Assembly: GCA_046051225.1 (NCBI GenBank)
Contig: JBJOOR010000001.1
Coordinates: 186,001 to 250,000, forward strand
DNA length: 64,000 nucleotides
Direction of reading: 5' to 3'
From: CAIODY01 sp046051225
Lineage (GTDB): Bacteria; Bacteroidota; Bacteroidia; Chitinophagales; CAIODY01
Position 1 is the stretch's first letter. The number at the start of each line of letters is the position of its first letter. This document shows, one piece after another, positions 35,770-45,076 of this stretch. Under the pieces are notes generated by a model. That model was not told the DNA's origin. It did not search any database and worked only from the letters and a program-made list of their open reading frames with translations. A program made the position numbers and the translations under genes.

Positions 35770-37644
35770 ATGAAAACTATTCTATCGGCAGTGATTATTT
35801 TTGTTTTATTTATTCCCTCTATTTTTGCACAAACACCACAAATAGCTTGGGCAAAATCATGCGGCGGACTAAAAACTGATATTTTAATACATAGCATAAA
35901 AGACCATTCTGGAAATATTTATTCTTACGGAACGTATACCGATTCAATGGATGCAGACCCAACCGCAGGAAAATTCACTTTAATTGCAAACGATACTTTC
36001 CCTGTTAGCTTTATACAAAAAGTAGATTCCAATGGAAATTTTATTTGGGCACAAACATCAAAGAATTCCATTTCTACAATTGCTGTTGACTTCAACAATA
36101 ATTTAATAGTCGTTAATTCAATTGGTGTTGTAGAAAAAAGGAATTCAGTAGGGAATTTAATTTGGAATAAAACTTTTGGAGCTAAAATTAATTATGTTAC
36201 TACAGATTTACAAAACAATATTATTTCAACAGGTATGTTTGACGGACCAACATATTTTGACCCAGCAAATCATCAAAATATTATTTCTCCACCAATGCAT
36301 GCATTCTCTACTGCATATGCCGAAAATGCTTTTGTTCACAAATTGGATTCTAATGGAAATTTTGTTTGGGTAAAAACTTTTGGAAGCGATTTTACTTCGT
36401 GGGGCTCTCAAGTAGTAACAGACGATAACAACAATATTTATACAACCGGCATGTTTAATGATACATGTGATTTTGACCCAGGAATTGGCGTTTTTAATTT
36501 AGTTGATTTTGGTCACCAAATACTTTGGGATATTTTTATTCAAAAGTTAGACGCAAATGGAAATTTTGTTTGGGCTAAATCAATTGGAAGTAGTGGGGTT
36601 GAGCATCCTTATGACTTAAGAATTGATAAAAAAAATAATGTATATATATTTGGCGACCATAGCGGCGTATTTGATGCCGACCCTAATCCTTTAGGAACAT
36701 ACTTTTTATCTAATTTTTATGGTAAGTTTATTGAAAAAATTGATTCGAGTGGAAACTTGAAATGGGTTAAAGAAATAGAACTTAGTTGTTTTGATATTGA
36801 TGAAAATGCAAATTTTACTTATGTTTTAAAGTGGGTACAAAGCTCAACCCCACAAGATACTTTAATGCTTTTTAGTATTGATAGTATTGGAATTGTAAAA
36901 ACCGAAATAATGCCACTTACAAATAGGGGCGATTCGTCATCAACTTATTCATCTAATATTTCACAAATTTTATTTTACAAAAACTATTTTATTGTAACAG
37001 GAAATTTCAATTTGTTGTTTACAATTGATTCTACTACAAATTGTGGTGTAACTTCTGAAGGAGATTTAGATATTATGATTGCCAAAATTGTAGATTGTAA
37101 TGTTTTACCAACATCAAATTATACCATTGCATCCGACCCTATTTTAGCCCATAATTGGTTAACTGCAAATTCAAGCACTAATGCTTCAAGCTATTTGTGG
37201 CATTGGGATGATGGCTCACAAACTACTAGTGGAATGAATGCTCAACATACTTATGCTTCGCCCAATAATTACAATATTTGTTTAACTGCAATTGCTAGTA
37301 ATGGCTGCCATTCAACCTATTGCGATTCATCAACATATATTTATAGAATGAAAAATGGAAAGAGTATGATTTCTGTAAATAGATTTCCTGAAGGCACTAA
37401 TGCAATAAATAAAAAATATCAATTCGAGATTTATCCAAATCCAACCAACAAGCAATTAATTATTGATTCAAAAATTTCAATAAACAATTTAGAAATAACT
37501 GATTTATCTGGGAAAATTTTAGTCAATCGTTCAAATCCTAATTCAAATATTATTAATGTTGAAAATCTTAACAATGGTATTTATTTTTTAAAAATTACAA
37601 CCCAAAATCAAGAAATACTTCAAGTAAAATTTGTGAAGGAATAG
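35770..37644 (+). CDS. T9SS-exported protein with beta-propeller-like repeats and PKD domain
   Basis: 624 residues. Signal peptide MKTILSAVIIFVLFIPSIFA. Then a series of repeats resembling SBBP/beta-propeller units: DSNGNFIWAQ, DSNGNFVWVKTFGSD, DANGNFVWAKSIGSSG, each with NNIYTTGMFND...DFDP-type companions. A PKD-like domain (about 460-530; WHWDDGSQTTSGMNAQHTYA) follows. The last 80 residues (FEIYPNPTNKQLIIDS...NGIYFLKITTQNQE) are a type A T9SS sorting domain. Probably a surface or secreted binding protein. Monocistronic with its own promoter box; the following 240 bases hold no gene. Confidence 0.82.
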   Translation: MKTILSAVIIFVLFIPSIFAQTPQIAWAKSCGGLKTDILIHSIKDHSGNIYSYGTYTDSMDADPTAGKFTLIANDTFPVSFIQKVDSNGNFIWAQTSKNSISTIAVDFNNNLIVVNSIGVVEKRNSVGNLIWNKTFGAKINYVTTDLQNNIISTGMFDGPTYFDPANHQNIISPPMHAFSTAYAENAFVHKLDSNGNFVWVKTFGSDFTSWGSQVVTDDNNNIYTTGMFNDTCDFDPGIGVFNLVDFGHQILWDIFIQKLDANGNFVWAKSIGSSGVEHPYDLRIDKKNNVYIFGDHSGVFDADPNPLGTYFLSNFYGKFIEKIDSSGNLKWVKEIELSCFDIDENANFTYVLKWVQSSTPQDTLMLFSIDSIGIVKTEIMPLTNRGDSSSTYSSNISQILFYKNYFIVTGNFNLLFTIDSTTNCGVTSEGDLDIMIAKIVDCNVLPTSNYTIASDPILAHNWLTANSSTNASSYLWHWDDGSQTTSGMNAQHTYASPNNYNICLTAIASNGCHSTYCDSSTYIYRMKNGKSMISVNRFPEGTNAINKKYQFEIYPNPTNKQLIIDSKISINNLEITDLSGKILVNRSNPNSNIINVENLNNGIYFLKITTQNQEILQVKFVKE

Positions 37645-37884
37645 TATGGGTCATGTTGATATAATAAAAAAAAGTGTGTGAAAACGGAGTTGCATACAAT
37701 AATATCATTATTTATCTGACCATCATTATTTATATTTGATAAGCGTATATCTCCCGATTACGCTTTAGCTGAAAGCAATCTCTGATTGCAAAAATTAAAA
37801 CTTCCTTGGTGAAGGCAAAATTATAGCCCTTTTATTGTTTTGTAGATAATGTTTTAAGCAATAGCTAAGACCTACCATTATTAT

Positions 37885-38355
37885 TTATTTCGCTTCGCAA
37901 ATCGCATTGCACTTCACTGCAAAGTTTACCGAATTAGCAATGAAACATTTTTCATGTGCTTTTTCATGCAACTCATTTGCCTTTTCTATCATTGATTTTT
38001 CAGTAACAATTACAATTGGGTTTAAAACTACTTCGGTAAAATATCCGCCACCAGTATCGGTTTGTAGCATTACTCCTGTTGGATTATCAACATAATCAAC
38101 CACAATAATTCCAGCATCGGCACATAAATGCAAATACCACAACATGTGGCACGATGAAAGCGAAGCCAATAAAAAATCTTCGGGATTATGTTTAGTTACA
38201 TCGCCTAAAAATGGCGCATCCGATGAGGCAAAAATATCGGGCTTGTTGCTAATTGAAACAGTATGACTTCGTTCATAAGCCTTGTAGTTGCTCGTTCCTG
38301 TGCCATTGTTGCCTGTCCATTCAATTTTTAATTGGTAGTGATGTTGTTTGCTCAT
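37885..38355 (-). CDS. OsmC-family peroxiredoxin-like protein
   Basis: 156 residues. OsmC proteins reduce organic hydroperoxides in the cytoplasm. Seen: the family core HNPEDFLLASLSSCHMLWYLHLCADAG with the first reactive Cys in SSCH, and the second in AHEKCFIANSV. The start ATG gives a normal-length protein. Its neighbour on the plus side ends 240 bases away; that gap (37645-37884) has two short stems (37741-37765 and 37775-37789) but no convincing T-run terminator. Confidence 0.9.
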   Translation of the reverse strand: MSKQHHYQLKIEWTGNNGTGTSNYKAYERSHTVSISNKPDIFASSDAPFLGDVTKHNPEDFLLASLSSCHMLWYLHLCADAGIIVVDYVDNPTGVMLQTDTGGGYFTEVVLNPIVIVTEKSMIEKANELHEKAHEKCFIANSVNFAVKCNAICEAK

Positions 38356-38381
38356 GGTGTTGTGAAATGATTATTTACAAA

Positions 38382-39023
38382 TCACAAAGTAACAAATTGA
38401 AATTGTTTGAGCAATGTATCGTATCGAACGCTACCGCTGCGCTGCCGATTGGGCTTTGATTGTAAGTCTGAAATCGTTAAAACATTAAAATCTGGTTTAG
38501 GCAAATTGTTTAACTTTTCATTTTCCATAATTTTTACTGATTCAATTTTTCCTTTATTTTCAAAATTCTCTGTCTCTGGTTTTTGATAAGCAATCAAAAC
38601 AGTATCATGAATTTTAATCGGTTCAGTCACAATATTTTTAACAGAAAAAATTGTGTCGTGGATGGTTTGAGCAACAACATCTGTAGTTCCATTTTTATTC
38701 AAGATTGAAAATTGCAATATCCCCACTCCCATCAAAAGCAGCAATACAGCAGCTTTCCATAACATAGATGAATCGGTAAAGAAAAATTGTTTTTCTTTTT
38801 GCCCATGCTGTTTATCAAACTCACTCAACAAAAATTGTTTTGAACCAGTCTGTTTTTTTGTAAATGATTTAATTTGTGTTGAAGCAAAATTCAACTCATC
38901 AAATTCTTCTTTCGTGAAAAATTGTAGCACTACATTTTGTTCATTTTTTTGCAATGAATCAAAATTGCTTTCACTCATCCAATCAAAAATTTGAGTTGGA
39001 ATATTTTGTTCGCTAGTTGGCAT
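38382..39023 (-). CDS. probable anti-sigma factor, single-pass membrane protein
   Basis: 213 residues. The cytoplasmic N-terminal part (about 1-90) is helical and acidic (QIFDWMSESNFDSLQKNEQNVVLQFFTKEEFDELNF), then one membrane helix (MLWKAAVLLLLMGVGILQFSIL), then a low-complexity periplasmic tail. It starts inside the 3' end of the ECF sigma gene with an 11-base overlap. Position, coupling and topology are those of an anti-sigma factor; no zinc-binding HxxxCxxC motif is present. Inference rests on context. Confidence 0.68.
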   Translation of the reverse strand: MPTSEQNIPTQIFDWMSESNFDSLQKNEQNVVLQFFTKEEFDELNFASTQIKSFTKKQTGSKQFLLSEFDKQHGQKEKQFFFTDSSMLWKAAVLLLLMGVGILQFSILNKNGTTDVVAQTIHDTIFSVKNIVTEPIKIHDTVLIAYQKPETENFENKGKIESVKIMENEKLNNLPKPDFNVLTISDLQSKPNRQRSGSVRYDTLLKQFQFVTL

Positions 39024-39588
39024 GTGTATAATCTTTTAGTTGTGAACTAATTTTTTTGAGTAAATAAAAAATGCTTGATTTCACAGTTCCTTCGGGCATT
39101 TCAGCTATTTCGGCAATTTCTTTTATGGCTAATTCTTGTTCAAATCGAAGCACAAAAATTGTTTTTTCTTTTTCATTTAATGTTATAAAAACTTGTGCAA
39201 TTTTCTTCTGCAAAATTTCTGCATCAACAGTTGAGTAATGATTGAAAATTGTTTCTGATTGAAAATTGCGTTGTAATAATTCTTTTCTGTTTTGTTCATT
39301 TCGAATCTGATTAAAACACAAATTTTTTGAGATAGTAAAAATCCAAGTCGAGAATTTTTTTGAGGAATCAAACAGTTCAGGATGATGAATAATTTTCAAG
39401 AAAACATCTTGTGCAACATCTTCTGCTTTCATTTCATCGCCATTCAAAATGCTTTTGTTGAAATTTTTTAGGCGATGAAAATATCTATCATAAATAATCT
39501 CGAAAGCCTTGCGATTTCCATCTGACAAGGCTTTCATCAATTCTTCGTCCGAATTGTTTCCGTTGATATTTTTAAAAAGATTGAACAA
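39013..39588 (-). CDS. ECF RNA polymerase sigma factor
   Basis: 191 residues with both ECF regions: region 2 (NRKAFEIIYDRYFHRLKNF...AEDVAQDVFLKI...FSTWIFTISKNLCFNQIRN) and region 4 (FITLNEKEKTIFVLRFEQELAIKEIAEIAEMPEGTVKSSIFYLLKKI). It directs polymerase to alternative promoters. Overlaps the probable anti-sigma gene downstream and lies one base after the DUF2723-tail-like gene, so the three are one transcript. No promoter copy is identifiable for autoregulation. Confidence 0.93.
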   Translation of the reverse strand: MFNLFKNINGNNSDEELMKALSDGNRKAFEIIYDRYFHRLKNFNKSILNGDEMKAEDVAQDVFLKIIHHPELFDSSKKFSTWIFTISKNLCFNQIRNEQNRKELLQRNFQSETIFNHYSTVDAEILQKKIAQVFITLNEKEKTIFVLRFEQELAIKEIAEIAEMPEGTVKSSIFYLLKKISSQLKDYTHAN

Positions 39589-39589
39589 T

Positions 39590-40771
39590 TTATTTCTTTT
39601 TAAAAAGTTCTTCTAATGTTTTTTGTAAATTTTTTCCTTCGCCAACAGCTCTTAATTTTGCCCAAATCCAATTTGCTTTTTCTTCGTCGCCACTTTTCTT
39701 ATAATGGTCAAATAATTTTACCATTGGTACTATATAATTTGCATTGATTTCCATAGCTAAATCTTTGGAAATGTCATTGTAAAAATGTTGCGTTAAATAA
39801 TCTAACGCATAATGTTGCTCAAAATTTTGACGCATTGCAGCCATGTTATCAATATTTTCAGTAGAATATTTATAAGCCAATCCAACCAAGTACAAACTAT
39901 CTTGAACCGATTTTGCAAAGTTTAAATCAACCGTTAAACCTAAGTATACAGGGCATTTTCGACTTAATGTGGCAATGTGTTTAATCATTGAATTAAATAG
40001 TGCATTTTCAGTATTGTCATAAACCGACTTATTCTCTACGCTATTTTTATTAATTTGACTTGTATCCCATTTCGGAATATTTAATTCCTTGAAAATTTTG
40101 TTTCGATAATCATCAATACAAATCAAACTTAAGTTGATGACTATTACATCTGTTCTAATTCCTTTTGCTTGCAACTCCCACAATGGATAAGTGTCGTTAT
40201 CGCCACAAGTAAGAATAACGGCATTTTGATTCAAACTCATTAAAACATTATAGTTATAATTCATCATGCCTGGCGATGCAATTTCTGACTGACTTAATTT
40301 CAAGGCGTACTCATTTCGTTTTGAAATATCTCTTTCAATTTCAGCCCAAGTAATCATGTTATCCAAAATTTCAACTCTGTCTTTTCCTTTTTCTGATGCG
40401 GCTTTTAGATATTTCACATCAGAAAAATCATTGCCACTAATCATCCATCTACATAAATTATACTCAAATGAGTTGGGAATTGCTTTACCCATTTTCTGCA
40501 CTAAATCTTCTTGTGATTTTTGTTTGTCTTTCCAACTGCGATGGTCAGAAGTATCAGTTCCTAAAAGATTTCGGTTCACACGATAATAATTATACCATGC
40601 AAAAGCATCGTTCTTGTTTTTATCAATTTCCTTTTTCCAAAGTGCAGCTTGCTGTTTGTAATAGTCAGTTGATTTTCGGACAATGGCGAAACCATAGATA
40701 GGTTCTGGCTTTTGAGCCAATGCCATGAAAGTTGAAAATAAAATGGTGATGACAAAAATTGTTTGTTTCAT
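39590..40771 (-). CDS. exported protein resembling the C-terminal part of DUF2723 proteins
   Basis: 393 residues from the ATG at 40771; the frame extends 18 codons upstream, but the signal peptide MKQTIFVITILFSTFMALAQ begins here. The mature protein has an initial helical, TPR-like region (FAWYNYYRVNRNLLG...) and then CGDNDTYPLWELQAKGIRTDVIVINLSLICIDDYR, a motif I associate with the soluble tail of Bacteroidota DUF2723 membrane proteins. No membrane helices follow. It stands one base upstream of an ECF sigma gene, so it may be the periplasmic part of that signalling unit or merely its first cargo. Function unknown. Confidence 0.65.
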   Translation of the reverse strand: MKQTIFVITILFSTFMALAQKPEPIYGFAIVRKSTDYYKQQAALWKKEIDKNKNDAFAWYNYYRVNRNLLGTDTSDHRSWKDKQKSQEDLVQKMGKAIPNSFEYNLCRWMISGNDFSDVKYLKAASEKGKDRVEILDNMITWAEIERDISKRNEYALKLSQSEIASPGMMNYNYNVLMSLNQNAVILTCGDNDTYPLWELQAKGIRTDVIVINLSLICIDDYRNKIFKELNIPKWDTSQINKNSVENKSVYDNTENALFNSMIKHIATLSRKCPVYLGLTVDLNFAKSVQDSLYLVGLAYKYSTENIDNMAAMRQNFEQHYALDYLTQHFYNDISKDLAMEINANYIVPMVKLFDHYKKSGDEEKANWIWAKLRAVGEGKNLQKTLEELFKKK

Positions 40772-40835
40772 TCGTAGAATTGTTTTGAGTTGAATATTAT
40801 ACCCGTGAAACAAACAAAGGTTCAAAATGAAAAAA

Positions 40836-41369
40836 TTATTTTTCCCATTCCGCTTTTGTGATTTTCAACCAATCACATTTTATATCCTTCCATATAAATT
40901 GATTAACGAATTTCAATCCGCATTTTTCCAAAACTCTTCTTGATGCTTTGTTTTCTTCGTTAGCTGCACCAATAATTTCATTCGCATTCAATGTAGTGAA
41001 ACCATATTCCAAAGCGGCTTTGCACGATTCTGTTGCATAACCGTTGCCCCAATAATTGGGATGCAAACGATAGCCTACATCATAAAAATTGATGTGATTA
41101 TTTTCTTCATCATTTCTAAATTTCAAACCACTCCAACCAATAAAATTGCCCGATGATTTTTCAATCGTAGCCCATCGCCCAATTCCGTTATCTAAATATT
41201 GTTGTTGAATATTTGCAATCACATCGTGTATGTGCTCTATCGTTTTTACAGGATTGTTACCTAAATATTTATGCACTTCGGCATTACTATCCATTTCAAA
41301 AAATGCAGCAGCATCAGTGGGTTGCAACTCACGTAAAATCAATCTTTCTGTTTCGATGTAAAATTTCAT
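40836..41369 (-). CDS. GNAT-family N-acetyltransferase (RimJ/RimL type)
   Basis: 177 residues. RimJ/RimL-like GNAT pattern: ERLILRELQPTDAAAFFEMD at the start, WATIEKSSGNFIGWSGL, VGYRLHPNYWGNGYATESCKAALEYGF (acetyl-CoA loop region) and NEENKASRRVLEKCGLKFV. Members acetylate the N-terminus of ribosomal proteins or small amines; the substrate here is not readable. It overlaps the upstream beta-lactamase gene by 4 bases (ATGA), so they are translated together. Confidence 0.9.
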   Translation of the reverse strand: MKFYIETERLILRELQPTDAAAFFEMDSNAEVHKYLGNNPVKTIEHIHDVIANIQQQYLDNGIGRWATIEKSSGNFIGWSGLKFRNDEENNHINFYDVGYRLHPNYWGNGYATESCKAALEYGFTTLNANEIIGAANEENKASRRVLEKCGLKFVNQFIWKDIKCDWLKITKAEWEK

Positions 41370-42259
41370 TTGTTATAAAAATCGAAAATTTCTTTAGTTA
41401 ATGTTGCAATCATTTTTTCCGTTGCTTCATAATTTTCTCTTGAATTTATCACAAAAACTGAAACAGCTAAATGCTTCCCATTTGGCAAATAAATGATGCC
41501 AGCATCATTGCAAATATTTTTTAGCGTATCATTAAATGGGCTTGTGCCTGTCTTGTGAGCCACTACCACATTGGGTTGCAGATATCCTTTCAATCTTTTA
41601 TCAGAAGAAAAATTTACTATCATGTAATGCAGTAATTTTTGTTTACTGTTTTCATTTACGATTTTTCCTTCGTAAAATTTTTTCATTAATCGGCTAATAT
41701 CATATGGCGGTGAATTGTTTTCATACATCAATTCCATATTGCCTCCAATTTCAAGTTCTGTTTTTTTGATTTGAATATTTTTGAACCCTATTTTATGAAT
41801 ATAATCATTCGCAACCTTAGTGCCACCAATGGTTTCAAATAACACATCAGTAGCCAGATTGTCGCTGTATGAAATAGCGTACATCATCAAACTATCAACT
41901 GACATCCACAAACTATCTCCCTTGTTTCTATTTTTTAATGGACTGAAAGAAAAATTATCCAACATTTTTTTGCTGATGAAAAATTTTTGTTGCATCGAAA
42001 TTTTCCTCTTCTCTGCTAAATGCAAAACAGTTAATGAAAGCGGAAGTTTAAAAACACTTTGCATCGGAAAATGAATTTGATTGTTGATAGAAAGCGTATC
42101 GTTCGTTTCCAATTCAATTACACTCAAACCCACCGTGGCTTTATATTTTGAAGCAATTGATTGAAGTTTGTTTTTTAATTCAGTATGATTTTTTTGTTGA
42201 GCAAAAATTGTATTTGCACAAATAAAAATTGCGACAAAAAAGATGAAATGTTTTTTCAT
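41366..42259 (-). CDS. class A beta-lactamase, subclass A2-like
   Basis: 297 residues from the ATG at 42259; the frame extends 14 codons upstream, but signal peptide MKKHFIFFVAIFICANTIFA begins here. All class A motifs are present: S68-V-F-K71 (nucleophile and general base), S132-D-N134, omega-loop Glu in KTELEIGGN (E168) and K236-T-G238. The loop order TExE...YxN matches the Bacteroidota-type subclass (CfxA, CepA, PER relatives). Periplasmic; family members open the beta-lactam ring. Chromosomal, in a compact run with GNAT and two small DUF genes, no mobile-element genes adjacent. Substrate range cannot be told. Confidence 0.9.
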   Translation of the reverse strand: MKKHFIFFVAIFICANTIFAQQKNHTELKNKLQSIASKYKATVGLSVIELETNDTLSINNQIHFPMQSVFKLPLSLTVLHLAEKRKISMQQKFFISKKMLDNFSFSPLKNRNKGDSLWMSVDSLMMYAISYSDNLATDVLFETIGGTKVANDYIHKIGFKNIQIKKTELEIGGNMELMYENNSPPYDISRLMKKFYEGKIVNENSKQKLLHYMIVNFSSDKRLKGYLQPNVVVAHKTGTSPFNDTLKNICNDAGIIYLPNGKHLAVSVFVINSRENYEATEKMIATLTKEIFDFYNK

Positions 42260-42269
42260 TTTTGTAAGA

Positions 42270-42704
42270 TTATTTTTTTTCATTAGTAGCTGCAACCCCA
42301 TATTTTATAGCATCTTCAAGCACATCAATATTAATATCTTTTAATGATTTGAATTTTATGCAATAACCAGTTACACTTGCTTTGCCTAATTTTTTTCCAA
42401 ACGTATCGGCTAAATATTTTTTGTCTTCAATACCCATGATATAAACAGAAATGCCCGTGGTATTGGCACTCAAACCAATTTGATAAAATTCTCTTGTTGT
42501 GCCATCAGCATATTTCATGTTGTAAAATCCATAACCAATATTTGGGTTTGAAACAATTTTTCCTTCGCTATTTTTACCATCCAAAAACCATAATTTAGAT
42601 TTTGGAAGCACTCGAAGCATTTGCTGGTGCAACATTTGCAGGTCATTTTGTTTGGCTTCAAGTTGGCTGGCGATGTACGCCTTTATTTGTTCTTCTACTA
42701 TCAT
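42270..42704 (-). CDS. DUF1801-like small protein
   Basis: 144 residues from the ATG at 42704; a GTG lies two codons upstream. Seen: MIVEEQIKAYIASQLEAKQNDLQMLHQQMLRVLPKSKLWF, then YGFYNMKYADGTTREFYQIGLSANTTGISVYIMG and a C-terminal CIKFKSLKDINIDVLEDAIKYG. The closing pattern (IKFK ... D.L...I..G) is the DUF1801 / YdhG fold. Cytoplasmic, function unknown. It lies 11 bases before the beta-lactamase gene, probably in one transcript. Confidence 0.75.
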   Translation of the reverse strand: MIVEEQIKAYIASQLEAKQNDLQMLHQQMLRVLPKSKLWFLDGKNSEGKIVSNPNIGYGFYNMKYADGTTREFYQIGLSANTTGISVYIMGIEDKKYLADTFGKKLGKASVTGYCIKFKSLKDINIDVLEDAIKYGVAATNEKK

Positions 42705-42727
42705 ATTCACTATGCCTTTTTAGATTT

Positions 42728-43090
42728 TTACTTTCTTAAAATTTTTTCCATCGTTTTTCCTTTTGCCAATTCATCCACCAACTTATCTAAATATCTTACT
42801 TGTTGTGTCAATTTGTTTTCAATTTCTTCTATCCGATAACCGCAAATTACACCAGTTATGAGTTGAGCATTTGGGTTTAATTTTGAACGATTAAAGAAAA
42901 CTTCAAAGGTTATTTTTTCATCCATAAGTTTTTGAAGTTGCTTATCGTCATAACCAGTTAACCATTCTATTACTTGATGCAATTCAGCTTTGGTTCTACC
43001 TTTTTTCTCAACCTTTGAAAGATAAAGTGGATATACTGAACCGAATAACATTTTTGCAATTCGTTCGTCAGAATTTTTTGTAGTGTTCAT
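42728..43090 (-). CDS. DUF2200 family protein
   Basis: 120 residues matching the DUF2200 pattern: ERIAKMLFGSVYPLYLSKVEKKGRTKAELHQVIEWLTGYDDKQLQ, then FFNRSKLNPNAQLITGVICGYRIEEIENKLTQQVRYLDKLVDELAKGK. Compact, helical, cytoplasmic. No function is established for the family. First gene of the minus-strand run that continues through DUF1801, beta-lactamase and GNAT. Confidence 0.88.
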   Translation of the reverse strand: MNTTKNSDERIAKMLFGSVYPLYLSKVEKKGRTKAELHQVIEWLTGYDDKQLQKLMDEKITFEVFFNRSKLNPNAQLITGVICGYRIEEIENKLTQQVRYLDKLVDELAKGKTMEKILRK

Positions 43091-43288
43091 TTTTTTATTT
43101 TATGAAAATTGATTCGGCGAAATAATTTTATTACAAATATTCAGCACTTATATTGCCTTTATACGTCAAATAGTGATTAAATATTGGTAACGAACTTACA
43201 AGAATAGACAACAAAAATAAAGCAAAGGCAAAAAAAATCAAGCATTTTTTATTTGTATTAAAAATTCTATTTCACTTTTGCATGATAA

Positions 43289-44500
43289 ATGAAAAATGTA
43301 AAAGATACTTCGATAAAAAATTATACTTATAGCTTGCCTGCAAGCCATATTGCCGCTTATCCATTGCCCAATCGTACAGATTCGAAATTGTTATTGTATA
43401 AAAATAAAAAAATAACTGACCATCATTTTTATGATGTAGCCAATATATTATCAGCCAATGATGTATTGATAAATAATCAATCAAAAGTAATAGCAGCAAG
43501 GTTTTTCTTTAAAACTAAAGCCAATATACAAATTGAAATATTTTGTTTAGAGCCATTTTATCCAGCCGAAATAAATACCAATCTTCAAACTAACACATCC
43601 GTAAGTTGGAAATGCATGATTGGTAAATCAAGCAAATGGAAACCATCCGAAACGCTAACATTAAGTTTACCATTTGCCACTTTATCAGCTACAAAAAAAA
43701 CACAGCAAAACGATACATGGATAATTGAATTTAGTTGGAATAATACGGCTATAAATTTTGCTCAAATAATGGATGCATGTGGTCATGTGCCATTGCCTCC
43801 TTATTTAAATAGAGGCGATGAAGAGGCAGATAAAAATAATTATCAAACCGTGTATGCCACTGATGAAGGCTCGGTGGCTGCACCCACAGCAGGTTTGCAT
43901 TTTGATAAAAAATTATTAGATGAATTAAAAAATAAGGGAATTGATTGTTGCCCCGTTACATTGCATGTAGGCGCTGGTACATTTTTGCCCGTAAAAGCTG
44001 AAACTATGCAAATGCATCAAATGCATAGCGAAAGATTTGAAGTAGATATTGATACATTAATTAAAATAAAAAATACCACAGGAAACAGAATTGCAGTGGG
44101 CACCACATCCTTACGAACGTTAGAAAGTATGTATTGGATTGGCGAACAACTTAGCAAAAACAAGGATGCAAATGTTTCTGAATTTGAAATTAAACAATGG
44201 CAACCTTATGAAAATAATGCATCTATTACCAGCCACGAAGCATTAGAAAATATAATTAGTTGGTTGCAAAAAAAACAACTAAAAACATTAATTGGTAAAA
44301 CCAGTTTGTTGATATTACCAGGTTATAATTTTAAATTTGCTGATGCATTAATTACAAATTTTCATCAACCCAATAGCACTTTATTATTATTAGTGGCTGC
44401 TTTCGTTGGCGATGATTGGCAAAAAATTTATGAGCATGCATTGCAAAATGATTACAGATTTTTAAGTTTTGGCGATAGTTCATTATTGTTTAAACGCTAA
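43289..44500 (+). CDS. queA: S-adenosylmethionine:tRNA ribosyltransferase-isomerase
   Basis: 403 residues, full length. QueA transfers and isomerises the ribose of SAM onto 7-aminomethyl-7-deazaguanine in tRNA, making epoxyqueuosine. Seen: YSLPASHIAAYPLPNRTDSKLL, the insert domain, MDACGHVPLPPYLNRGDEEADKNNYQTVYA, GSVAAPTAGLHFD, VTLHVGAGTFLPV, and NFHQPNSTLLLLVAAFVG near the C-terminus. Starts at the ATG at 43289, 29 bases after a near-consensus CACTTTTG. Stands alone; no other queuosine gene is nearby. Confidence 0.96.
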   Translation: MKNVKDTSIKNYTYSLPASHIAAYPLPNRTDSKLLLYKNKKITDHHFYDVANILSANDVLINNQSKVIAARFFFKTKANIQIEIFCLEPFYPAEINTNLQTNTSVSWKCMIGKSSKWKPSETLTLSLPFATLSATKKTQQNDTWIIEFSWNNTAINFAQIMDACGHVPLPPYLNRGDEEADKNNYQTVYATDEGSVAAPTAGLHFDKKLLDELKNKGIDCCPVTLHVGAGTFLPVKAETMQMHQMHSERFEVDIDTLIKIKNTTGNRIAVGTTSLRTLESMYWIGEQLSKNKDANVSEFEIKQWQPYENNASITSHEALENIISWLQKKQLKTLIGKTSLLILPGYNFKFADALITNFHQPNSTLLLLVAAFVGDDWQKIYEHALQNDYRFLSFGDSSLLFKR

Positions 44501-44597
44501 AAATGTTTAATATTACATGAACTATTTTTACAGTTTCTTGTTGAACTAATTCAAAATAAAACAACCAAATTATTAAACAATTAAATTATCAATTTAC

Positions 44598-44975
44598 ATG
44601 AAAAACAAAATTCTATTCGGCGTAAGCGTTCTGTTCGGTTTAATGTTCATCAACTCGGGCTTAAACAAGCTATTTCATTACATCCCAATGCCTGCCACCA
44701 TGCCCGAAGAAACCATGAAAGATTTTGGTGCCATGATGGAAATTAGTTGGCTTATGCCATTAATTGCCATTGCCGAAATTATAGGTGGTATTTTAATAAT
44801 CGTTCCTAAAACAAGAGCATTTGGTGCCGTAATTATTTTTCCAATAATGGTAGGTGTAATGCTTTTTCATACATTGGTTGATCGTGCAAACTTGCCAATT
44901 GCCATTGTTCTATTAGCCATGCAAGGTTGGATAATGTTTGAAAACAGACACAAATATATGCCGATGATTAGCTAA
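44598..44975 (+). CDS. DoxX-like membrane protein
   Basis: 125 residues with four membrane helices: the first at 4-20 (ILFGVSVLFGLMFINSGLNK, the DoxX signature with N-x-x-L-N-K), then MPLIAIAEIIGGILIIV, AFGAVIIFPIMVGVMLFH and LPIAIVLLAMQGWIMF. DoxX relatives include quinol oxidase subunits and small proteins tied to redox stress; the shared role is unclear. Monocistronic, closed by the terminator at 45001. Confidence 0.85.
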   Translation: MKNKILFGVSVLFGLMFINSGLNKLFHYIPMPATMPEETMKDFGAMMEISWLMPLIAIAEIIGGILIIVPKTRAFGAVIIFPIMVGVMLFHTLVDRANLPIAIVLLAMQGWIMFENRHKYMPMIS

Positions 44976-45000
44976 TTATTTTTCTAAACTTTAATCTTTT

Positions 45001-45036
45001 AAAAAAGGCTTGCTGATAAAACGGTAAGCCTTTTTT
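45001..45036. terminator. bidirectional intrinsic terminator
   Basis: AAAAAAGGCTT (45001-45011) with AAGCCTTTTTT (45026-45036) around a 14-base loop, between DoxX and the convergent Fic gene. The A- and T-tracts allow termination from either side. Confidence 0.88.
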
Positions 45037-45076
45037 GTTTAAGAAAAAACAACATGGTGGTCAAAAAATTAGATTA

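Noticed and set aside
37645..37884. Two short stem-loops after the PKD/T9SS gene as terminators
   Set aside because: Stems of only six pairs and no T-run on either strand; left unannotated.
41213..41401. Various 60-80 codon frames opposite real genes
   Set aside because: They lie wholly inside better-supported genes and show no start signals or protein-like composition.
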